A stretch of 64,000 bases of DNA from contig OZ026515.1 in NCBI GenBank assembly GCA_964019695.1, positions 139,497,549 to 139,561,548 of the forward strand. The letters run 5' to 3'. This document shows, one piece after another, positions 33,745-45,251 of this stretch (positions are counted from its first letter, which is position 1; each line of letters begins with the position of its first letter). This DNA comes from Loripinus fragilis. Lineage: Eukaryota > Mollusca > Bivalvia > Lucinida > Lucinidae. The notes under the pieces are model-generated. The model was not told the DNA's origin, did not search any database, and saw only the letters and a list, made by a program, of their open reading frames with translations. The position numbers and the translations under genes are program-made.

Positions 33745-33950
33745 CCAGGTACAATTTTTGGATTATGCACATCTTCATTAATTGTTATAGGATTGGAGTG
33801 ATTGTCCATGCTGGATTCTACAGACAGATGGTCTTTTATTGTCTCAGCTTTTTGTACATCTTCAGCTTTTTGAATAAGCTGGCACATAGCTTCATTTATC
33901 TTGTTTATTTGTCCTTGTAGATTTTTAGTATACTTAAAGAATAAAGAGAC
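33745..33950 (-). pseudogene. LINE ORF1, N-terminal coiled-coil piece
   Basis: Minus strand codes a Gln/Lys/Glu-rich helix (GQINKINEAMCQLIQKAEDV and onward) typical of the coiled-coil that trimerises ORF1 proteins. It is cut from the SGNH part by the family A copy at 32995-33730. The start codon is not evident. Confidence 0.55.
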
Positions 33951-34170
33951 GCAACAGACAAAAATATAATTTTTGCGTGTTTAGATGACGGTTTGGTGAA
34001 ATGTCTTTTGAAAAATTCTAATTGAGTATTTATAGCATGTGATGAAACACAAAAACGTCATTTTAACGCTACATTCTACGCTACAAGATTAAAACATATG
34101 AAAATGTAAAATGTGACGTTAACGTCAGAATAAAGATCAAGAAACCCCAGCTTTTCCATGCTTGGTTATT
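33951..34170. other. Non-coding
   Basis: Contains several AACGTCA and GACGTTAACG phrases (34050-34130); nothing assignable. Confidence 0.3.
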
Positions 34171-34404
34171 TAGGCCTCGCCGCGAGAAAACCTGTCTTGA
34201 GGGTTTCCGACAAAGTGCGTTTCAAACCAGTCTCCTCAGTTACAGAGACTAGCTAGAGAATTGAAATTTCACCCGTAGCAAGTCAACATATGATACTTTC
34301 CAAACAGCGAATGACAAAGGCGCTGATCAGACTGCGCAGATGCGCAGGCTGGTCTGCGCCTGTGTTGTTCGCAAACCCCCGAAGACAGATTTTCTCGCGG
34401 CCCA
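34171..34404. mobile_element. MITE family M1, copy 1
   Basis: About 234 bp with inverted ends GGCCTCGCCGCGAGAAAACC and its inverse near 34380-34402, sharing ends and body with 39729-39973 in opposite orientation. It contains CAGACTGCGCAGATGCGCAG and GGCTGGTCTG, a near-palindrome widespread in clam DNA. No coding capacity. Confidence 0.82.
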
Positions 34405-35285
34405 TTTGGTGTCGACTTGACAATGTACATTTAAAACAAACGTCCAATCATATTCGTAATGCAGTCAAATATTGCGTCAAAACATGCTACTTGAATGGCA
34501 AGATACACAATGGTAGTGAATAAGCGATAAACGTCACTTAGAGCCGTCGGGTTTGGATCGCTGGTGAATATACGGGATAATATAAACCTACAGACATCAG
34601 AACATGCTTTCCTGGGAAAACCTGACTTTTCAGATACCGGAGAAAAACGCTGGTAGGGTGTTTATATTGACGTTAACCGAACAAAACATGGCATAATGCA
34701 AGTGAATAAACCCGATTACATGCCGGTAGTGAACACTAAACTTGTTAACTGTAACCTAATTTTTGTCACTGGACCATTTTATCATTAGAAAAACACATAA
34801 ATATAATGGAAACCATTAAAACGTAGGATATCGAATTTTGACGTCAGAATTGAGGTTTTTTGACGCCTGAAGACCTCAAGTCATAATTCATGAACAAATT
34901 TTGAAAACGTCCTTGTAATGAATAAAACTCAACCAGAAAGAAAGTTTACGCGTTTCACGCTGTATTCAGAGTTGGCGTTAATGATGTTAACCCGTTTTAG
35001 AATTCTACAGGAAGGTCGCCATTTGACCATTTCCTTGATCCGCAATCTATGCCAATACTTTTTAAAACAATAAACCGATTGTTGATTCAAACTTTGCTTA
35101 TATTGACCCTGTTTCAGCAGCTTACTGCGGGGGTCTGGCTACCAAAATGATTACGTAATCGATAATTAAGTTTAACCTGCTTCAATTTGACGGACACATA
35201 CTGCTCTCATGAAGAATATCATTTGCACTAAAAATTTTCATCATAGTGTATGCTTACAATGACTTGGAAGTGTTTGTTGCGTTCC
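34405..35285. other. Non-coding, no recognisable feature
   Basis: Scattered GACGTTAAC phrases and stops in all frames; nothing supported. Confidence 0.35.
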
Positions 35286-35289
35286 TTTA

Positions 35290-35485
35290 TTCCTTAAGTA
35301 TATAAATTAGTGCTGCAGCAATGTGGCAAAAAGTAGCCTAATTTTGGAGGTACCCATACCAGCAGGGTAACAAGTACTACTATATACCAAATTAAAGCTT
35401 AGAGTCTGCTCATTCCAAAACTGCATGATGCCACTTCCAAAATTTTGTGCGAAATTTTTTACGGCCCTTCAAAAGTATACACCCT
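35290..35485 (-). repeat. Dispersed repeat family D, copy 1
   Basis: In inverted orientation shares GTGCTGCAGCA, GGTACCCATACCAGCAGGGT, TGCATGATGCCACTTCCA and TTTTTTACGGCCCTTC with 39205-39385 and 41605-41785. Confidence 0.68.
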
Positions 35486-35876
35486 AAATTGTTAGTATTT
35501 GTTTTCTGTGTGCTTCCCAAGCAGGTATTATCCTCATATATGCACATAAAAATCTATGTCTGGTAGATTGTGGAGTGGAACATGAATAAATATAATTATA
35601 GATATTGAATGACAGTATCCAGTCTGGTTTTCAACATTTTATGAGGTCATTAAGTACAAAAGTCACGAAAACCTATGACATTGACATAACATTAATCTGG
35701 ATGCAACTGCATGGATTCCTGTTAAATTTTGTAAGGATTTTTACTATTAGAAATTGTAAATATATTTAATCTATACTATTTTATTGTTTTTGTCACACTT
35801 GCTTGTAGCAACGGTGTGGCTTTTTAAAACAGGGTGTTACATTGGAGTTCAAATTCAAGTCAGTCATCCTTCCGTC

Positions 35877-36186
35877 AACAATTTACATTAAAGTGAATTT
35901 CTCTGCAGCAATGATAACTGTTATTAAACATTGCATAGTAACTGTCCTCTGCATATTCCTGAGTATACAGTGGGGCCTGCTGACATTGACCTACTTTTTA
36001 CGCTCCAGTGACTTTGATATAAATTGACGTCCGTCCGTGAAAAATTTACATTAAAGTGAGTTCTCTGCAGCAGTGATAGTTGAGAGCGTCAAACCTTGTA
36101 TTATGTATAGTAATTGTCCTCGTATTCTCTTTAACCTTGCTTTGTGACATTGACCTACTTTTTACGTTCCAGTATTTTGACTGTGA
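35877..36186 (+). repeat. Tandem duplication of ~165 bp
   Basis: Two diverged copies (35877-36020 and 36043-36186) share TTTACATTAAAGTGA, TCTCTGCAGCA, TAGTAAYTGTCCTC and TGACATTGACCTACTTTTTA. Confidence 0.75.
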
Positions 36187-38400
36187 CAGACATATATATA
36201 TGACTTTACTCGAGCAGGCGTGACACAGCGTTCCCTCAGAACTAATGTCATGTTGGTTTTAATTAGTATAACGTTTTATCAATATCAAAACAGGATGAAG
36301 CTATATTGCTAAGTTGTGTCTGCCATACTCTTAAATAACTAGCAAGCATATGAGGCACCATTACTTGTTTAAGACAAAGTGGAATTCCTAAAGATCATGA
36401 AAACGAGTTCTTCACCAAAGACATTTACAGTCAAATTGGTCTAAAATGCTTCGCAATAAAGGTGTAGTGTATTTATCCTTCCGTCAAAGAGTGATGTTAA
36501 AGCACATTACATTCTCTATTCCGAATCACTTGTGTTTTGCATGGATAATATACAAAAAATTATTTTCATGGAGCTGCTATTTTGGATTCATAGGTAAGGT
36601 TGTTAGGTAAGTGCACATAGTTGTTCATTGTGAAAACATGCATAGTGTACAGTTATCGTCACAGATACTGTTCTCGCAATTGCATGTAAGGTCATTTTAC
36701 GGCTTTGCGGCAGCTGTTGAATGGTTCTTCATCGTAGGACCCATACAGTAAGTGTGTCATTATTGTATTCAACTATCTTTTATCCATATTCATTTTGTTG
36801 GGTGGTGGGTAGAATGTAGAATATGCAAATGGAAACTGTTATTTGTCGATAGGACTTTTGTTGCTGCCTTTGCAATTAAAGCTTACCTCGTTTAGGGATG
36901 TAGGGTCTAGTTTTTCATATATTGCTCCAACAGACTGAGTGCAAGTTAACTTTGACACTTTAATAAAGGCCCATGGCCAAGATATTTCAGTCCCTAAAAG
37001 TTCAGTGCACCTTGAATCATGCGTTTGAAAACGGATTTCTTACCAACCCCAAAGAAAGCACTGCCTATATCCCATCCAGCCAGACAGTATTTTATGATCA
37101 GTCTTGTGTGTTGTTCTTATGTAAGACTGGTAAATAATATGTTAACAGGGATATAACGTCTTATAGCAACATCATATGCCAATTCGACATGTTAGAAATA
37201 TCTCATTTGTAGCTTCTTTTTTTATCTATGATGAGGAAGTTACAATAAGAAAAAGAAAATCTGTACTGGGACATTTTGCAGCAATTGAGGCATGTATACA
37301 GTCTTGTGTTCGCTTCTCTCGTATGTCTGAGATGTCCATATGCTCATCTTTGGTCGCTTTGATGGCTCTGTCCTTCAGTCCACCACTGATGAAGATTGTA
37401 TGTTTCTGTTCAACTGGCTTTTATCGGTGGCGGTGTAATAAGCTACAAGGTTGTCCTTAGTTTTGCCTCTGGATAATAATTTCCTCTATTCTTTGAGTAC
37501 TTTCATGTCTGCTTGTAGAAGCATTTGAATTATTTCCTCATTTTCTGTGTCTAAGGCACCAAGCAAGCCTGGATGATATAACGCATGTTGCGAAATCCGT
37601 TAGAAGTGTGAGGCGTGGTCTCTGTGGGGTCAAATGGGGATCAATGAATCGACTGTCATACATCTAAATTATTTTTACAGCAGAATCATATTAGTGCTTT
37701 TGTATCAGAATGATGTGAAGGTCAACTCTCGTTTTGCTTACCTGTACATGTACATGCACTTCGACATACATAGTTGTGGAACATCATTGAGTACTTTGCG
37801 GTCACATGCTTGGCTCAGGAACAACATGACCTAATCAATGAATTGCCCTTTAAGGCTAGTCCCGTGATTCCTCTAGATCCTATTAAAACTTTGTACTTTG
37901 CTGCTTAGACCACACAGTTAATCCAGGCAGAATAGAACTTGTCCTCTGACATTTTTATAGTACATTAGCCTTCATGGAAACCATTAATAACCTCTTCGGG
38001 AATGTACTGCATTTGAAGGATTTGATATGATATACATATATGTTGCTTGTAAACATCAGAAAGAATAGTTTTGCCTTTGCAAACTGATGCACATCTCAAT
38101 GACAAAGCCACGTTGGGGAGAGGAATAGTTTAAAAATAAGCAATACTATCTCCAGCGAGTCATTCCAGAAGTAATAATGTTGGAGAAATAGGTATTCCCT
38201 TTTACATGAACTCTCAGTCTGATAGCAGGTTAATCTGTACAACTTCACAAAAACGACCAGATAGTATTAGTAAATAACAGTTATGTTCATTTCTGTGTCG
38301 GGATTCCTCTTGGAGCTCATGCAAATGACACTGGACATCATCAGAGAAAGTTATGTTGTTCTTGCAGCACCACTTTCAAGAACTGTATAGAAAATGTTAG
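36187..38400. other. Non-coding, no confident gene
   Basis: 2.2 kb without a recognised feature. The frame at 37176-37460 (plus) and a partly open minus-strand reading at 37200-37400 have protein-like composition but no motif I know and are broken by stops. Confidence 0.35.
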
Positions 38401-38402
38401 TT

Positions 38403-38616
38403 TAAAAAGTAGATGAGTATGACCAAGAACTGCCACAATCACCCAAACAGCACGGTGAGGGAGAGGCAAGGCATGATAACTGACTCATGACAAAACTCGT
38501 AAAGCTTTGTCACACTCTTTTCCAGACAACTTTTGTTTTACACTGTCAACAGCAGATACATCAAAAAAGTAAGCGAGTATGACCAGGAAATACCACAATC
38601 ACAAACTGCAGACAAA
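38403..38616 (-). repeat. Repeat family A, two 3'-end fragments
   Basis: 38405-38490 (GATGAGTATGACCAAGAA...) and 38565-38616 (AAAGTAAGCGAGTATGACCA...AAACTGCAGACAA) each match the end of family A. Confidence 0.7.
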
Positions 38617-39204
38617 CTCATATTAAAATGACAGTTCTCCGAGTCTCGCCTTCCCATGAAGGTATCCAATGCTAGCAAAACCTGTTACGAGAAGGTGCAT
38701 TCCACCTTCATATAGAAAGATATATTTCATGAACATAAGTTTAGCCCAAGTGATTTCTAAAGCTTTCGTAAATAAACCCATATCAAAATATGCAGACGTA
38801 TAAATTTCAACAAGTACATTTATGCACGTTTGCATTCCCTTCAGAGTTGTATTATAACTGCTAAAATCTGTACGGGGGGGGGTTATAATTGGATTAATTG
38901 CTACATTAAATGCATTTATATTTACTTGATATTGCAAGGAAAACTCCTTTTTTATGATTTAAAAATGTACATGTAGATCAAATGCAATAAACGTGACTAT
39001 TTGTAAAAATCATTGGTTTTCGCGACTTTTGCACTCAATGACCTTTTAATTATAGTTGTCAGTGTGCATAAGTAGCATATCAAATGCAAACAAAATTAAT
39101 ATTAACTATTGGATCATATTCAACCTAATAACATGACTTTTATTCAGTATGTATTCTTCTTGTCATAAAAAGAAATCATCATTCCTTTCCGAGCTATGAT
39201 GACG
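38617..39204. other. Non-coding
   Basis: The minus frame at 38623-38937 lacks motifs. A GGGGGGGGG run lies at 38874-38882. Confidence 0.3.
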
Positions 39205-39385
39205 GTACACATGTTTAAAGGGCCGTAATTTTTTTCGCACAAAATTCTGAAAGTGGCATCATGCAGTTCTGAACTCAGCATACTCTTAGCTTTAAAATGA
39301 TGTATGATGCTACTTGTTACCCTTCCGGTATGGGTACATGTCACTTTTGGTGACATCTGCTGCAGCACTAAATGAGTTAACACCT
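39205..39385 (+). repeat. Dispersed repeat family D, copy 2
   Basis: AGGGCCGTAATTTTTTTCGC, GTGGCATCATGCAGTTC, CTTGTTACCCTTCC, GCTGCAGCACTAAA. Confidence 0.7.
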
Positions 39386-39728
39386 GTCTCTCTGGAGACT
39401 AACTGTTGCAATTATGATTTTAATAATATAATTTGCCACAGATTGAACATACGGAGTTTGATAACATATTTTGCGACAGATTGACATAAATTGTTAATTA
39501 TAATCCGTTTCTTGTTTACTGTCGTGAGTTGGCTCGCAGTACCGTTAGTTTAACAGGTGACCGGGCCCAGGACATGATGCCTTGAACATCAATATTTATT
39601 AGACGTTCCCTACGTAGCATTATCTACATGTAACAATCTTGATTAACGTTACTATGGTCACTTTTGTACAGGTTTCTTAATAATTGTGTAGCCCTTGGTC
39701 TTTCTCGGATGACATGCCAAAAGACCAT

Positions 39729-39973
39729 TAAATAATATGGGCCTCGACGCGAGAAAACCTGTCTTCGGGCCGTTGTGAATAAGACAGGCGCAGACCAGCC
39801 TGCGCATCCGTGCAGTCTGGTCATTGCCTTAGTTATTCGCGTTTTGTAAAGAACCGTATCTAAGCTTGCTGCAAGCGAAATTTCATATTTCTAGCTAGTC
39901 TGTAGCTGAGGAGACTGGTTTGAATCTCGCATTGTCGGAAATCCCGAAGACTGGTTTTCTCGCGACGAGGCCC
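39729..39973. mobile_element. MITE family M1, copy 2
   Basis: About 245 bp with inverted ends of about 31 bp: GGGCCTCGACGCGAGAAAAC..TGTCTTCGGG and CCCGAAGAC..GTTTTCTCGCGACGAGGCCC. Body shared with 34171-34404 in inverted orientation (GAGGAGACTGGTTTGAA, GCGCAGACCAGCCTGCGCAT). Confidence 0.88.
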
Positions 39974-40019
39974 AATTATGGTGTTGCACAGCGCTCTGGT
40001 GTGCAACTTGCACATTAAA

Positions 40020-40490
40020 CAATAGACCAACAACAACAGAACCACCGCCTTAGAACGGACAGCAGTCTAAGCCACTTGGGGGGGGGGGGGGGGCTTAAAT
40101 GCATTTTATATACTAGCGCTAAATCTTCGCCGGATATTATGGTGTTGTTACAACACAAAATTGTTTAGCTCGCATAGAGGCTTTCTAACTAACGCAATGT
40201 ATCATTAAAGGGAAACAATCAAATCAAATTAACTCATGATAATACAAAGAAAGGGGCTCATGACTCACAAATTGTCAGAGCTAAAGAAAACCTGAAGTTG
40301 AGCTACGTTGGGCCCAGCCAACGACAAGCCTCAGGCACCAACCGACGGATTAAAGCTTTACGACAGGGGTGTCATTAAGTCTGAGGTCTGACCCACCCTC
40401 ATGCAATTAAAGAGGAAACCATAGCTATCAAACGTGATTGGGTTCACATGTTGCATATCAAATTAAGGGGAAAGAAGTATAGACTAACAT
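40020..40490 (-). repeat. Repeat family A, 5' two-thirds
   Basis: Begins near CAACAACAACAGAACCACCG and runs to GTGATTGGGTTCACATGTTG, with a 16-G run at 40078-40093 where other copies have C or G runs of varied length. The 3' third is absent. Confidence 0.8.
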
Positions 40491-41229
40491 AGAAGCAAAC
40501 ACTTTGACCTTACACACACCCCTGAACTTTGGGTCAGGTTGAAGTCAGATAGTGAAATTGTACAGATAAGTTTATTTTTATTGAACAAACCACTAAAAAC
40601 TAACTGATAGGCTTTTGACTTTGATCTGTATGATACCCAAGGTGAACTTAGGGGTTGGAAAATGGGATTTATGTTTTGTGATTTACAAGTTTCTCTAAAA
40701 TAACCTTCGCCGGGAATATTTTGACAAATTTGCCTTGTTTACTTCTGTTTTACCAGGCGACACATCCTATATACTTTATGCTATATTTGTAACTTTTGTT
40801 CATACTATATTTTAACAGTTGTGTCAATATCCTGGACAAATAGTTTTCCAACGTTTTATCAAAATTAAGACCTGATATAGAAATCGCTAAATGAATGGAT
40901 CATAAATGTATTATCTATTAGAGCATTTTATTTAGAGTAGGGTTTCCCAGATGTCATTTGATAATATTTAACGTGTTATCAATACAGTTATACCTAAAGA
41001 GATCATTTGTAAGAAATAATTCTACAAAATTATGAGTTTGTGTGACTAATGTACTCAATGGCCGATCGCTGTCTGTCTATTTGGATTTATTTACACATTA
41101 TATATAATTAATAATATTTCTAGCAACTTTATTTATTCTTTAAGGTTCACGTTATAACATCTTGACCAATGTTTTGATCATTTGTTCAAATAGATTTTAT
41201 CAGTAAAGTTATTTTATTCAGTGTATGGG
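40491..41229. other. Non-coding, no recognisable feature
   Basis: AT-rich with no supported frame. Confidence 0.35.
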
Positions 41230-41785
41230 TACCCTTTTTTGATGGGCCTGAATTTGTTTCACTCATACATACAGAAGTGGCATCATGTTTTTGTGCTTTA
41301 CAGATATCATTTGATAAGTTAATAACTTGTATTTAATACATTTATACCTAAAAAGATCATTGGTCAGAAATAAGTCTACAAAAGTATGTTTTTTTGTGAC
41401 TGATGTACTTAAAGACCTTACTGCATCAGTGTCTTTGAAATTTTTGCACATCATTTATAATTTTTAAAGACCTTACACCATCAGTGTCTTTGAAATTTTT
41501 GCACATCATTTATAATTTAAAATAATCTATCACTTAGTGTTCTTATTATTTTAACCATTGGTGTAAATTGGTTTTTATCAGTAAGGGTAATTATTTGCAT
41601 GATTACCTTTTTTTTGAAGGGCCGTAAAATTTTTCGTCCCAATATACCAAATAAGGCATCATGCACTTTTTTAATTTGGGGGACCCTAAGCTTTCGTTTG
41701 ATAACATTATGCTGATGCTTGCTAGTCCGAGGATACCACAATCTCAATAACTAGCTCACTTTTTACTGCTTTGCTGCAGCACTAA
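41230..41785 (+). repeat. Dispersed repeat family D, copies 3 and 4, with a 55-bp tandem duplication
   Basis: Copy 3 starts near 41240 (GGGCCTGAATTTGTTTCACT, AAGTGGCATCATG) and copy 4 near 41618 (GGGCCGTAAAATTTTTCG, AAGGCATCATGCAC, CTGCAGCACTAAA). Between them a unit with CATCAGTGTCTTTGAAATTT and GCACATCATTTATAATTT is duplicated in tandem (41411-41463 and 41466-41518) almost without change. Confidence 0.72.
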
Positions 41786-41940
41786 AGCCATCGGGGGACT
41801 TATATGCATTTTAATGGCGCCAAATCTTTGCCCTAGATTCTATTGTTGTTAAATCACAAAAGTGTTTAGCTTGCATGGAGGCTTCCTAACTAATGCAATG
41901 CATCATTACAGAGAATCAAATTAACACACTATGATGATAT
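41786..41940 (-). repeat. Repeat family A, middle fragment
   Basis: GCATTTTAATGGCGCCAAAT, CCCTAGATTCTATTGTTGTT, GCTTGCATGGAGGCTTCCTA, TAATGCAATGCATCATTA. Confidence 0.75.
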
Positions 41941-42500
41941 GTTCAGGAAGCGCTGATATTGACGACGACTGATGCAGTACACGTCGTATATAGGTTCCTT
42001 TTCAATAGATGGCATCTATTTAGTTCGCAAATAAAAGCCTGATGGGTCCAATGTTACAAGTGAAATTAGATAAATATCAGAAGTGCGGAAAAATAATTTT
42101 ACAAACACCATTGCTTTCGAGCTACACAGGAGCATAAACTGATGCAGATTCATACATTAGATAAATACAGAGGGATAAAATGAATCAACTGAGCCGATAA
42201 ATGCTGTAAATAATTTGCGAGATTCAAACCCACGACCATGACAAATCCGCCTAGCACTACACTTGACATCGACGCTACCAACTGCGCCACTGAGACATCC
42301 CCAAAAATGGATGTTTAGGAAGCGCTGATATTGACGACGACTGATACAGTACACGGCATATATTTAGTTCGCAAATGAAAGCCTGGTGGATCCAAGGATA
42401 CAAGTGAAATTAGATAAATATCAGAAGTGCGGAAATATAATTCCACAAACATTGCTTTCGAGCTACACAGGATTATTTAGTTCGCATATGAAAGCCTGAT
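41941..42500 (+). repeat. Direct duplication of ~190 bp separated by a SINE-like insert
   Basis: Copy 1 at 41943-42130 and copy 2 at 42310-42470 share GGAAGCGCTGATATTGACGA, GTTCGCAAATRAAAGCCTG, AAATTAGATAAATATCAGAA and TTGCTTTCGAGCTACACAGG; the GTTCGCA..AAAGCCTGAT phrase starts a third time at 42479. Confidence 0.8.
42131..42305 (-). mobile_element. tRNA-derived SINE-like sequence, second family
   Basis: On the minus strand: GGGGATGTCTCAGTGGCGCA, GTTGGTAGCG (A box), then GTGGGTTTGAATCTCGC (B box) about 60 bp on, and a body ending near CTGCATCAGTTTATG. The head differs from the family at 19859-20049. It separates the two direct copies of the surrounding repeat. A clean target duplication is not evident. 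Confidence 0.62.
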
Positions 42501-44034
42501 ACAACACTAATTCTTTTGACTGAAATAGCAATGTTAAAGCCTGTAATGTTTAATGTGCTTGAAAATCATTACACAGGGGGGGAAGCGATTCCTTGCACAA
42601 TCGCCGATTCTTCAAGTAATCTATTTTTTCAGCACCAGTTGTCATTTTGCAACTCGAATTCATCCATTTGTTGGGAAATGATATCTACGAGTATATACAT
42701 TATTTACATTTTATGCAACAACGTCAGGTCAACAAAGAATTATCCAAAGACTCAAGTAAGCAGAACTGTTTATGCTGAGTATTGTTTGTTCTAATGTTGG
42801 CCATAAGACTGATTGACTGTCTCTTAACTTAAATTTGAATTAATTGTGCTCACAAAGTATAAACTATGACCACATGTCAGCTTAGCATCTACAAATCGTT
42901 GGCTCTAATGTGTCATTTTGTTTTCATTAAAAACCATATGGGCGACATTTCGATATGCACAATTGTGCATACATCCGCTAGTTCCCAGTTTGCCAATAAC
43001 TAATTCTTGACAATATAGGTAACCAGAACCCCCTTTCAAACATGGATTTTTAAAAATCAATAATTGAAGAAGATTCTGCTTACAAGTTTTTTTTTCAAAT
43101 ATTTAAAATGTTTATGATGGCAACCAACAGATACTACAAAAAAGGAAAACCAATTGCTGAAAAGGTTAGCCGAATAAACGAAAAGGAAGGTGAAATTTGG
43201 TTTATACAAAGCGAGTAGAGGTGTTTTCTTTCGCCGTGTATCACCTTTGCAGCAAGTTTGTACTTGTTATCTTTTTAGACCCCTTTGCTGTATATCACTC
43301 AGTTATGAATGTTGATTTATACCTATAAAAAATTAAAGGATCGTGTAATTTATTTTCCTTACACATTACATTAAACTCGTTATGTTTACTTTTTTTAAAC
43401 AATATCTGGTACTTGTAAACGGTTTCATCCCAAAATAAAGTCGAAATACCATAAATAGTAGTGATTATATTTTTGTTCTTATCAGAATGAAAAGAACATG
43501 CAATTTTCAAAATTCACACAATTTCCTCAAAACTTAAACTTTTCGAAATTTAACCTTTTTCTTTCAAAATCTGTGTTTTTAATTCAATACCAAACTAGGT
43601 CCCTTTAAATTAAACTCGATTGTATTTTTACAACACACAGTTGAATAGGAACACCATTGGATATCCAAAATTCTTGCATAGATATCTATTCGTAATAGCT
43701 GTTTACACCCATTGTCAAATGAACGAAAATCCATGTTCAAATCAGTAGATTCACGTGCTGTTTGAACATGGGTCTGAACTTGAAAATACTTAAAATGAGC
43801 CCTGCATTATTATACGGAACGCATTGCGGACCAGACTGATCATTTCGCCGATGTTTTTGTTCGCGAAAACGTTGCGTACGGAAATGACGTTATGACGTTC
43901 GAAAGTACACAGCCGACGCCATTTTGTTTAGAGAAATCCAGTGTAAGAAAATGGACGATTTAATGTTTTAGCAGCGTTTTCAGTGATAATTTAGCTGGAA
44001 TAAGGTAAAATATGCAAGAATAACGATCACACAT
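42501..44034. other. Non-coding; possible 5' exon-like stretch near 43880-44005
   Basis: Mostly AT-rich without genes. Near the end, GAAATGACGTTATGACGTTC (CRE-like) is followed by GACGCCATTTTG (a YY1-like core in reverse), AGAAAATGGACGATTTAATG and GGAATAAGGTAAAATATG, which could be a first exon with a GT donor. No protein supports it. Confidence 0.3.
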
Positions 44035-44164
44035 GTTTGTTTCATTGCATTAACACTTGCAGGGTCCCTCGGATGATGTTGAACACTCGGCCTATCGGCC
44101 TCGTGTTCAAACAGCATCCTCGGGACCCGGCAAATGTTAATGCATGAAAAAACATGTGTGATCC
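44033..44164. mobile_element. Foldback (hairpin) element
   Basis: Inverted arms of about 62 bp: ACACATGTTT, TTCATTGCATTAACA, GGGTCCCTCGGATG, GTTGAACACTCGGCC and their mirror (ending AAAACATGTGTGAT), with the turn near 44097. No coding capacity. Confidence 0.85.
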
Positions 44165-44820
44165 CTATATTCGCTCTTAAAAATGGAGTGTAAGCATTAC
44201 CTAACGTAATAAATGGGCAAGCTCATTCTCTTTACGTAAGATATGCCTAAAATGTTTTAATCTCCTCGAGGAAATTTCGCAAATTTATTCCTTCTTAAAG
44301 AACAACTCAAGCTGCATCGAATAAGGGATGTTTGCACTCTCTACGTTGGGACAGTAGTTTGAAACAGCCTCTTACATGCGTTACTATATCAAATAAAGAA
44401 AACGTAAAGTGAAAGTTGGAGCTAAAATTGTGAAAATACTTGCAGCTGCTTGCTTTAAGCTGGGAAAATAGGCCCCGCCCCTGGCGGTCATTAGAGGGTC
44501 ACTTCAGGATCATTTGAAGTTAAATGTATACTACCGCGTTATTCAAACTGTTAAAATGTGGTAACAGCAGTTGGGTGAAACGGGTACTAAGTTTCTCTTT
44601 GAGGCGTTTCCTTCGGGCACACTAAACTTTACTGTCAGGGTTTCAATAATAAAAGAATGAGCCAGATAATGGTATTTTGTTACTTTCCGCATGGTCAACA
44701 GCAATGGATAAGACGAGCTCGCTGCTCACAAACACCAAGTAGGGCATAGATAGATAGGGCTCTGGCTCAAAGTTAGGCACCCGTCCCCACTGGATTGCTG
44801 CGCATGCACGTATAACAGGG
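44165..44820. other. Non-coding
   Basis: No recognised feature; a GC-richer part lies at 44468-44510. Confidence 0.3.
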
Positions 44821-45050
44821 GCGGATCCAGGATTTCACGAAAAGGGGTTCATATGTTTAAAGGTGTGGGGGTTCGCTTTGCTGAATTTATCTCATTTTTT
44901 TGAATATCCCATGAAAATGAAGTAATTTGGTCTCATTGAGACCAAATTATTTCATTTTCATCGGATATTTAAAAACGGGGGTAGGGGGTAGGGAGGTGGT
45001 TCGAGCAAGCCCCCTGGACCCCCCTCTGGATCCACAACTGTATAAATACT
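44821..45050. repeat. Inverted-repeat element with GGATCCAGGA-type ends
   Basis: GGGGCGGATCCAGGATTTC near the left and CCTGGACCCCCCTCTGGATCC near the right are roughly inverted. The centre (44903-44969) is a hairpin: ATGAAAATGAAGTAATTTGG, TCTCA and their mirror. Such GGATCCAGG-ended repeats are common in animal genomes (from memory). Confidence 0.55.
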
Positions 45051-45160
45051 GATTTTAGGCCTATGCGTTAATTATAAGTGCAAACATGTCATGAGCTGGC
45101 CTAAATTGACCCTTTGTATTGTGAAAACCCCATAACGGGTATTTTGGCAAACAGTGAAGT

Positions 45161-45251
45161 CTTACTATAGGTCGTCTTTGTTCTTCTGTGATGTCTGCGA
45201 TGAACTTGATAGACGCTGGGTCTTCTCTGTAGGAGGACGACAGGTATGTAC
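45161..45251 (-). pseudogene. Duplicated fragment of the downstream-neighbour glycosyltransferase-like gene
   Basis: About 90 bp on the minus strand coding SSYREDPASI...ITEEQRRPIVR, matching residues 281-304 (SSYRVDPESI...ITEEQRRPIAR) of the gene at 45685-46965, DNA 46054-46140. It is flanked by near-identical GGCAAACAGTGAAG and GGCAAACAGCGAAG phrases (45145-45160 and 45255-45270), direct repeats not found in the gene, so the fragment appears to have been captured or templated in, not just left behind by a tandem duplication. No functional product expected. Confidence 0.75.

Larger units (their letters stand above)
26767..33950 (-). mobile_element. Degenerate LINE of the CR1/L2-like type, nested with later insertions
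   Basis: Read on the minus strand it holds, in order: ORF1 with a coiled-coil (33920-33750), a basic region, an SGNH-hydrolase-like domain and two zinc knuckles; ORF2 with an APE-type endonuclease (31510-30940), a linker, the start of the reverse transcriptase (28140-27850) and the C-terminal part (27750-27250); then a 3' region ending in (ATT)n. Later insertions are repeat family A at 32995-33730 and 32157-32386 and a ~2-kb element at 28488-30492. Frameshifts and an internal RT deletion make it inactive. Confidence 0.85.

Noticed and set aside
37200..37450. Exon of a conserved gene on the minus strand
   Set aside because: Partly open reading with protein-like composition, but no recognisable domain and no splice-site support.
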